A stretch of 64,000 bases of DNA from NCBI GenBank assembly GCA_044344795.1, contig JBIJCF010000003.1:62001-126000 (forward strand), read 5' to 3'. The notes beneath the pieces are model-generated. The model was not told where the DNA came from. It ran no database searches and saw only the letters and a list, made by a program, of their open reading frames with translations. Below, piece after piece: positions 57,849-64,000 of this stretch (position 1 is the first letter of the stretch; each line of letters begins with the position of its first letter). The DNA comes from GCA-2737665 sp044344795 (GTDB taxonomy: Bacteria > Bacteroidota > Bacteroidia > Palsa-965). The translations under genes and the position numbers were made by a program.

Positions 57849-59264
57849 TTACAAACCGTACTTATCAATCATGAAGATCAATGCTGCCATACTTGCCGCT
57901 CCCAAATGTAATTCACGTTTATTAACGTTCTCGAAAATGTCATTTGCGGTGTGATGGTAATCGAAATAACGCTGACTGTCGGGATGCAAGCCAATTTGAG
58001 GAGTTCCCATGAGTTTCTTCAATGGAGCGATATCCGCACCTCCGCCGCCGCGCGTAAATTCGTAAACGCCCCATGGATAGAACAGCTTTTGCCAACTTTG
58101 AATCTTCTCCTTCTTTTCGTTGGCCATGTCCATTCCAAATCCGCGTGGACTAAATCCTCCCGCATCAGATTCGATGGCTACAATATGCTTTTCTTTCTTG
58201 CGAAAAGCTTCATTGGCATACGCATCGGCACCACGACCGCCATTTTCTTCGTTCATCCACATCACAGCACGAATCGTGCGTTTAGGACGAATTCCGGTTG
58301 CTTTAAATAATCGGAGAATCTCTATGGCTTGCATAATCCCGGCTCCATCATCATGCGCACCTTCACCATTGTCCCAGGCATCCAAATGTCCACCAAACAC
58401 AATTACTTCATCAGGAAATTCACTGCCTTTAATTTCTCCGATAACATTGAAGGATGGAGCATCAGGATATTTTTTACAATTCATGTTCATGTAAAACTGT
58501 ACGCGACCTTCTTGTTTCAATAACTGGCTTAATCGATTAGCATCTTTGGTGCAAATAGCAGCAGCAGGGATTTTAGCTGCTAAAGAATCCTGTCGCATCA
58601 CACCGGTATGTGGAAATGTGTCAATCGCATTGGTCATCGAACGCACCAAAACACCTACAGCGCCCATCTTTTCAGCCATCGAAGGTCCTGCCCAACGATA
58701 TTTTACTGCATCTCCGTATTGATCAAAGCAAGAATACAGTTCGTCTTTGAACGCATAATTGTAAAACACAATTTTTCCCTGAATGTGTTTTTTACCCAAC
58801 AATTCGAGTTGAGAGAAATCGCGTATTTCAATAACGTCAGCGATTAAGCCGCCTTCCGGAGTTGCAACAGAACCGCCCAATGCACATATTCTCATGCGTT
58901 CATTTCCGGCCGATTTAGAATCTACAATTCGTGCTTGTTCTTTTGCACCGCGCTCCCAACGTGGAACTATACAAGGTTGTTTCCAAACGCTGTCAACATT
59001 CAAACTTTGTAATAACTGATACGTGTATTCTACAGCAGCAGCTGCGCCCGGAGATCCACTTAAGCGTGGAGGTAAATTCTTACACAAGTAACGTAAGTTA
59101 TTGTGCGCTTCACCTTCAACTAAAGCAGAACCATACAACTTGGCAAAAGCAACGCTGTCCGAATCGGTACTTTTTATAATGAAATCAGGACGTTCACGGT
59201 AATGCACGAAGGCAGAACCAAGCACGAATAGAAGAAGAGCAACAGGAAGTATTAATCGTGTCAT
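57849..59264 (-). CDS. M28-family metallopeptidase, PGCP/carboxypeptidase Q-like
   Basis: 471 residues from MTRLILPVALLLFVLGSAF, a signal peptide; a start nine codons upstream is less likely. A PA-like inserted region lies at about 110-260. The peptidase domain has the zinc and catalytic residues in FGGHLDAWDNGEGAHDDGAG (about 290-309), WMNEENGGRGADAY (Glu-Glu pair), IESDAGG and YHHTANDIF. It should cleave peptides in the periplasm. It follows lptD by 42 bases on the same strand, so the two probably share a transcript. Confidence 0.9.
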   Translation of the reverse strand: MTRLILPVALLLFVLGSAFVHYRERPDFIIKSTDSDSVAFAKLYGSALVEGEAHNNLRYLCKNLPPRLSGSPGAAAAVEYTYQLLQSLNVDSVWKQPCIVPRWERGAKEQARIVDSKSAGNERMRICALGGSVATPEGGLIADVIEIRDFSQLELLGKKHIQGKIVFYNYAFKDELYSCFDQYGDAVKYRWAGPSMAEKMGAVGVLVRSMTNAIDTFPHTGVMRQDSLAAKIPAAAICTKDANRLSQLLKQEGRVQFYMNMNCKKYPDAPSFNVIGEIKGSEFPDEVIVFGGHLDAWDNGEGAHDDGAGIMQAIEILRLFKATGIRPKRTIRAVMWMNEENGGRGADAYANEAFRKKEKHIVAIESDAGGFSPRGFGMDMANEKKEKIQSWQKLFYPWGVYEFTRGGGGADIAPLKKLMGTPQIGLHPDSQRYFDYHHTANDIFENVNKRELHLGAASMAALIFMIDKYGL

Positions 59265-59306
59265 GTAATTGGAGTATGCACAAATATACACACTTCAATC
59301 TAGTGC

Positions 59307-61871
59307 TTACTGTGCTGCAAAGTCGAACCAATCGCGTTTGCGAGCCACCTTCAAATCTTGTAACACAGCCGACTTCACGTTAATGGTAATGTTGTAACTC
59401 TGACGGAAACCAAATGGAATCCAGTTGAATTGCATTTCCCAGCAGTGTAAGTCGCGATAAAGGTTGAATGAAGTAAAGCCGAATTTCTTCATTTGTAAGT
59501 CGTAGCTGGAATCAAAACCTACTTTCCATTTGGAAGTTATGTTTATATCACCGGCTAATCGCACGGACTGAGCAATATTCGTTTCAAGGAAAGATCGGTT
59601 CCAACTCAAGTTATACGTTACATTCAACGACCACGGTACGTTAAAATCAACGTAGGCGTTAGGGTTGGAATTGATCATTTGTAATTCCTGATCTGTACCG
59701 CGATTTGAAGTGCGCGTTTGTGCTGCCGTTAATCCGCCTTTGCGCAAACTGGTAGTTAATGCAAGATTCGCCGCATTAAGTCGGGCGATACGTTTTCCTG
59801 TTCTCCATTCGAAACGTTCAATACGAACACCAAGCTCATTAACACGATATGGATCTGCAATAATGCTGGCATTCACGTCCACTTTCTTAAACAACTTGGT
59901 TCGGAATCCGGCATTAATAGTTGACCAATTAAAATTTTTCGCCATGAAATTGTAGCTCATGCTGAAGTTCAATGCATCAATAATCATGTTGCGCACGTTG
60001 GCTGCGTCGCTGTCGTTCTTTGGACGCAATTTCCCTTCCAAGCTGTTCAGCAAACTAAAGCCTAACGCACCGACACGACCGAATGGAGGAGCGCCGTATA
60101 TGCCGCCATCAAAAACCGAATACAAGGCAGTGCTGCCCGATGCAGACGTTTGTACCGTTTCGAAATAACCGAATTTAGGTTGTGTAAAATCAGGAACGTA
60201 CGTTAAACTAACAGACGGTGTCATCGTATGACGAGCCATGCTATACTTGGTGCGCCTGAATTTGAAAGTTCCGAATATTCTGGTACTTAACGCAACGCTT
60301 GCATTCCAATCGAAGTTCATACGAGCACCATTAATCGTATCGGTTACAACTACTTCATTTGTTGCATTCCATGTTTTGCGAATGGTTGAGAACTGCGTCA
60401 CTGAATTTAAATTGACACTCGGTGTTAGCGTGAAATACTTCAACACGTTGAACGACGTTTGAATAGGCATACTTTGACGAATGCCATTCCTCATGTACTT
60501 GCGGAGCTCGTATAAATATTCGTTACGGAATAAGGTGTCCGCTACGCTGATTGTATTTTGAAATTCGGAAGTGTAACTCACGCCAATTTTGTCATACCAA
60601 CGAGACCCAATTCTGTTCGGATTTTTAAACGGATAAAAACGGTTAGCAGTGAAAGCTAATTGAGGCAAGGACATGTCCACACGACGTGTTACCGTATTTT
60701 GGCTGTGACGCAAATTCGCGGAAAGACGACCGATCTTCCAGCTTTTTGACCAAGCTACGTTCGATTGAAACGTATTCGCGAGATAATCATTAGGACGTTC
60801 CGCGTTAAATGTGTTGTAGGAGCTAGAACCCGCATTAACATTGGCAGAAAATGTCATGCTCGGATTAGATTTAGGATCTTGAATATGAACCCAGTTGACG
60901 AAAAAATCGTTGCGAACAACATTCGTTGGTAATTCGGCATCACCGGTTCTGATTCGGGAATAACGAAGCGCTACGTTGCCGTTATAATGATACCTGGAAC
61001 GATAATTAGTAAACATTTTCGCGCCCCAACTACCTTTAGAATATACGTCACCGCGCACTGCCATGTCCACTTTATCATTCACGCCCCAATAATAACCGCC
61101 GTCTTTCAGGAAGAATCCTAATTGCGGAGATTCACCATATGCAGGAATCAAAATTCCTGAAGCACGCCCTTTTTTATTTGGGAAAAATCCGAATGGAACA
61201 GCAAGCGGAGTCGGAACATCAGCAATTTCGAGGTATGCAGGGCCCGTTACAATTTTATCATCAGGAATAATTTTCAGTTTTCGTGCACGAATTGCAAAGT
61301 GCGGATGATCCAGGTCACAGGTGGTGTAACGACCATTTGCGATATACATGACGTTGTTGGAATCCTTCTTGGCAGCTTCTGCTAATACGTAGCCATCTCC
61401 TTGTTGCGTTGCTGCTTCTAAAATTTTCCCTTTCCGGGTAAGATAATTATACCGCAATTTTTTCGCTGCAAATTGCTGACTGCCTTCATCAAACAACGCT
61501 TCCTGAATGTATTTGCCGGTAGAATCTCTTTTTCCATCGGCCATGATGGTATTATTCCTGAAATCGATTTCAATATAATGGGCATACAAGGCGATGTTCT
61601 GATATTTCACAGTTGCGCTGTCGTACAAGTACACAATTTGATTAACCAAGTCAAAGCGCATGGAGTCGCGCGCCTGATATTCAACGATAGCGTCTAGTGC
61701 TCCGGAACTTTTGGTAACCTTCAATGAATCGTCCGGAGCATTCTGAGCCTTGCCTAGGGTGCTGAAAACCAAGCCTGTTATTAACAACAGGTAGCGGATA
61801 AGTACGAATGAACTTCCGGACTGGCGCAATCTTTGGCGGTATTTTTGTAAAATATGATTAAACGGGCTCAA
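59307..61871 (-). CDS. lptD: LPS-assembly protein LptD-like outer-membrane protein
   Basis: 854 residues. A hydrophobic signal (YLLLITGLVFSTLGKAQ, residues 27-43) is followed by an OstA-like jellyroll region with VYLYDSATVKYQNIALYAHY then IEID, and MADGKRDSTGKYI. The C-terminal 600 residues form a large barrel with repeating aromatic strands. It inserts LPS into the outer leaflet. The reading frame has no ATG before the signal, so a TTG at 61871 (or another non-ATG codon) must start it. The gap to the divergent amidase gene is only 36 bases, so the promoter must overlap one of the genes. Confidence 0.85.
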   Translation of the reverse strand: MSPFNHILQKYRQRLRQSGSSFVLIRYLLLITGLVFSTLGKAQNAPDDSLKVTKSSGALDAIVEYQARDSMRFDLVNQIVYLYDSATVKYQNIALYAHYIEIDFRNNTIMADGKRDSTGKYIQEALFDEGSQQFAAKKLRYNYLTRKGKILEAATQQGDGYVLAEAAKKDSNNVMYIANGRYTTCDLDHPHFAIRARKLKIIPDDKIVTGPAYLEIADVPTPLAVPFGFFPNKKGRASGILIPAYGESPQLGFFLKDGGYYWGVNDKVDMAVRGDVYSKGSWGAKMFTNYRSRYHYNGNVALRYSRIRTGDAELPTNVVRNDFFVNWVHIQDPKSNPSMTFSANVNAGSSSYNTFNAERPNDYLANTFQSNVAWSKSWKIGRLSANLRHSQNTVTRRVDMSLPQLAFTANRFYPFKNPNRIGSRWYDKIGVSYTSEFQNTISVADTLFRNEYLYELRKYMRNGIRQSMPIQTSFNVLKYFTLTPSVNLNSVTQFSTIRKTWNATNEVVVTDTINGARMNFDWNASVALSTRIFGTFKFRRTKYSMARHTMTPSVSLTYVPDFTQPKFGYFETVQTSASGSTALYSVFDGGIYGAPPFGRVGALGFSLLNSLEGKLRPKNDSDAANVRNMIIDALNFSMSYNFMAKNFNWSTINAGFRTKLFKKVDVNASIIADPYRVNELGVRIERFEWRTGKRIARLNAANLALTTSLRKGGLTAAQTRTSNRGTDQELQMINSNPNAYVDFNVPWSLNVTYNLSWNRSFLETNIAQSVRLAGDINITSKWKVGFDSSYDLQMKKFGFTSFNLYRDLHCWEMQFNWIPFGFRQSYNITINVKSAVLQDLKVARKRDWFDFAAQ

Positions 61872-61907
61872 AACTAAATAAAAAGGTCTGTTAATCGTTT
61901 GATGTAT

Positions 61908-63197
61908 ATGAATACAAAGTCACGTACATATTGGATTGCTGCTGTTGCGATGCTGGTATTGATTTTGTCCGGATCGTTCGCAGCTCGCATCGCGCCTGAA
62001 AAGCCCAAAATTAAAGTGGTGTGTATTGATCCCGGACATGGCGGAAAAGATCCAGGATGTCATGGCGATAAAACGTACGAAAAAGATGTGGCGTTGGCTG
62101 TAGCACTGAAATTGGGCGAATACATCAACAAGCATTTTCCGGATATCAAAGTCGTTTATACGCGAAAGACGGATGTTTTCGTGGAGTTGAACGAGCGCGC
62201 GGCGATTGCTAACCGCAACAAAGCCGACTTGTTTATCTGTATTCACTGCAATTCGGCATGCGTACGCAGTAAAAAGACGAAAAAAGATATCTGTAACGAA
62301 GAAGCGCAAGGATCCGAGACGTATGTAATGGGTTTGCATAAAACAGAAGGTAACCTCGAAGTTGCTAAACGCGAAAATGATGCCGTAAAGTATGAGGACG
62401 ACTATGAAAATAAATACGACATGAGTATTAATACGGATGAAGCCGTGATAATACTGAGCGCATATCAGAATTTATACCTCGATCAAAGTGTTCGATTTGC
62501 CGAATTGTGCCAAATACAGTTTAGTGCAAAAGCAGGACGAGCGAATAAAGGGGTAAAACAAGCAGGTTTCTTGGTATTATGGAAGACTAGTATGCCTTCC
62601 GTTCTTATTGAAACCGGATTTTTAACGAATCCTGCAGAGGAGCGTTTTTTAGGTTCGGCAAAAGGCCAGACCCACATGGCTGCATGTATTTTCAGAGCAT
62701 TTCGGAAGTGGAAAGATGAAGTGGAAGGCACAACAAAAAATTATGATGATGACCTGGAACGCATGCCTGTTTTCAAACCGGGTGTGGATGATACGGCAGG
62801 CTTGCGTAAGCCTGTGAATCACGTCAAAAATCAGGATGCACCTAAACCGCAACCGCAGAATCCTAAACTAATGGACACGGTAATTACACAGGCTAAATCC
62901 CCTGCAGATTCTACTGTAGCTTCATGGTCGGTCGTATATCGTATACAAATTATGGCTTCTGATAAACAATTAGATAACAATGACAGCCGTTTTAAAGGCG
63001 AAAAAGATATCTGGTTTTATAAGCGAGATAATTCCTATAAATACACCGTTGGTCATTTCGCTACTATGCAAGAAGCATCTAAAAAGCAAAACGAACTTCG
63101 TAAAAACGGATTTTCTGAAGCGTTTGTGGTCATTTTTAATCAAAAAGGAGAACGAATTACGGCTGAAGAAGCGAAAAAGTTAACAAATGCACAATAA
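61908..63197 (+). CDS. N-acetylmuramoyl-L-alanine amidase with a C-terminal SPOR-like domain
   Basis: 429 residues from MNTKSRTYWIAAVAMLVLIL (signal or anchor); an ATG two codons upstream is equally possible. The amidase_3 domain (about 35-265) has VCIDPGHGGKDPGCHG, the Glu in YEKDVALAVA, HCNSACV and the SVLIETGFLTNP active-site Glu. A disordered Pro/Lys linker follows, and a SPOR-like domain (about 345-425) has YRIQIMASDKQL and YKYTVGHFATMQEA. It splits septal peptidoglycan; SPOR domains bind denuded glycan at division sites. Confidence 0.92.
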   Translation: MNTKSRTYWIAAVAMLVLILSGSFAARIAPEKPKIKVVCIDPGHGGKDPGCHGDKTYEKDVALAVALKLGEYINKHFPDIKVVYTRKTDVFVELNERAAIANRNKADLFICIHCNSACVRSKKTKKDICNEEAQGSETYVMGLHKTEGNLEVAKRENDAVKYEDDYENKYDMSINTDEAVIILSAYQNLYLDQSVRFAELCQIQFSAKAGRANKGVKQAGFLVLWKTSMPSVLIETGFLTNPAEERFLGSAKGQTHMAACIFRAFRKWKDEVEGTTKNYDDDLERMPVFKPGVDDTAGLRKPVNHVKNQDAPKPQPQNPKLMDTVITQAKSPADSTVASWSVVYRIQIMASDKQLDNNDSRFKGEKDIWFYKRDNSYKYTVGHFATMQEASKKQNELRKNGFSEAFVVIFNQKGERITAEEAKKLTNAQ

Positions 63198-63198
63198 A

Positions 63199-63254
63199 GG
63201 CACGGGCAGCGGCTTTGCGGAAACTACTTTTGCTGCTGCCCGTTGCCTGTCTTT
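63199..63254 (+). terminator. Terminator after the amidase gene
   Basis: GGCACGGGCAGC (63199-63210) pairs with GCTGCCCGTTGCC (63235-63247, one bulged T), followed by TGTCTTTATT. The loop is long (24 bases), so confidence is moderate. Confidence 0.55.
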
Positions 63255-63312
63255 ATTAGGTCGGCTAAATGCATATTTTGCGTATTTTTGACGAGCCAAT
63301 TATCAAGCACCT

Positions 63313-64000
63313 GTGAAGTATAACAAGCAAGTTAGAACCGGAGTTGTGGTGATCATCGCCATTGCTCTTTTTATTTATGGTTTCAATTTCCTTAAAGGGA
63401 AAGATATCTTTTCAACAAGTCTTAATGTTTACGCGGTATACGACCATATTGACGGCTTAACTGCTAACAATACGGTGCAGGTGAATGGTTTCAAAGTGGG
63501 TACAGTTCGTGAAATTAAAATCGATCCTAAAACAGGTAAACTGGTGGTGCATTTTATCATAACTGACAAAAATGTAAAGGTTACCGACTCGGCAAGAGCT
63601 GAAATTATTAGTGGTGGGCTTTTAGGCAACAAAGAGATTTTTCTTTTGTTATCAGGTAAGGGTACGGCTATAGAAGATGGTGATACACTTTACGGATTTA
63701 ATGAGGTGTCGTTGAAAGACCAAGTGAACGAGCAAATGCTGCCATTAAAAGTAAAGGTGGAATCGTTGGTAGGTTCAATTGATTCTATGGTTCAGATATT
63801 CTCCGGAATACTGAATGAGAATACCATGAAGGATATTGAGGCGAGTTTCACGAATATGAAATTGGCAATGGAAAGTTTCAAGAATGTTGCTCAGAATCTG
63901 GATACTACCATTGCTGCAAGTGATCGGAATATTGTAGCAATTATTCAGGATTTTAAGAGCTTGTCCGGAATGATGGCAGCTAACAAAGACACCTTGTCCA
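63313..64000 (+). CDS. MlaD/MCE-family protein, 3' end off the window
   Basis: 229 residues from a GTG (MKYNKQVRTGVVVIIAIALFIYGFNF) to the right edge. One N-terminal membrane anchor is followed by the MCE domain (VYAVYDHIDGLTANNTVQVNGFK with VGTV, then GGLLGNKEIFLL, about 40-130) and the start of a long helical region. MCE proteins carry phospholipids between membranes, usually with an MlaE/MlaF ABC transporter. In Bacteroidota the gene often lies after an amidase, as here. TATTTTTG at 63283-63290 is a candidate -7 element. Confidence 0.88.
   Translation, partial: MKYNKQVRTGVVVIIAIALFIYGFNFLKGKDIFSTSLNVYAVYDHIDGLTANNTVQVNGFKVGTVREIKIDPKTGKLVVHFIITDKNVKVTDSARAEIISGGLLGNKEIFLLLSGKGTAIEDGDTLYGFNEVSLKDQVNEQMLPLKVKVESLVGSIDSMVQIFSGILNENTMKDIEASFTNMKLAMESFKNVAQNLDTTIAASDRNIVAIIQDFKSLSGMMAANKDTLS

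Overview
The window is chromosomal DNA from a member of the Bacteroidota, probably Flavobacteriales-like; genus cannot be told from the sequence. Evidence: type IX secretion (T9SS) sorting domains of both kinds, a PorP/SprF protein, an alpha-oxoamine synthase of the sphingolipid/sulfonolipid type, Bacteroidota-type RhlE helicase, ClpB, S1 and LptD, no Shine-Dalgarno-like sites at most starts, and repeated TTG-N18-20-TAnnTTTG promoters (the Bacteroidota -33/-7 consensus), seen upstream of rpsA, all four tRNA genes and one secreted-protein gene.

Layout. 1-14.6 kb: end of a DUF4836-like gene, DEAD-box helicase, a lipoprotein gene broken by one in-frame stop, the PLP-dependent acyltransferase, two MBL-fold hydrolases, a GT14 glycosyltransferase, a CoA-transferase, a decayed gene, two tandem paralogous micro-proteins and clpB. 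14.8-19.1 kb: a secreted T9SS substrate and rpsA, divergent and each with a strong promoter; rpsA has a structured leader. 19.1-25.2 kb: a minus-strand glycan operon (GT4, formyltransferase/beta-propeller fusion, flippase, asparagine synthase). 25.3-29.4 kb: copA, three tRNA genes (His, Arg, Ser) and a tandem duplication that carries the tRNA-Arg 3' end. 29.6-35.1 kb: lytic transglycosylase, a CotH-type secreted protein with a type B T9SS tail followed by PorP/SprF, and a GNAT enzyme. 35.3-40.0 kb: operon mtaB-lgt-IMPase-exonuclease-FAH. 40.2-45.4 kb: peptide-type solute-binding lipoprotein, sucD, recN, fabI.

45.4-46.8 kb is a REP-associated Y1 transposase (RAYT) between two composite arrays of short palindromes. 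47.1-53.8 kb holds the most unusual metabolic locus: a HAD phosphatase, a UbiA-type phosphoribosyl-polyprenyl-phosphate synthase and a DprE1-DprE2 fusion, convergent with a GT-C glycosyltransferase. Together these look like a compact pathway for polyprenyl-phospho-D-arabinofuranose, a donor known from mycobacterial wall synthesis and from arabinosylated pilins of some Pseudomonas. 53.9-64 kb: tRNA-Asp with a degenerate 3' copy, flavin reductase, photolyase, DUF58 protein, trxA, an M28 peptidase with lptD, and a cell-wall amidase followed by an MCE/MlaD protein that runs off the right edge.

Much of the window serves the cell envelope: lipids (SPT-like, fabI, lgt), LPS or glycan (GT operon, lptD, DPA-like locus), peptidoglycan (amidase, SLT) and T9SS surface proteins.
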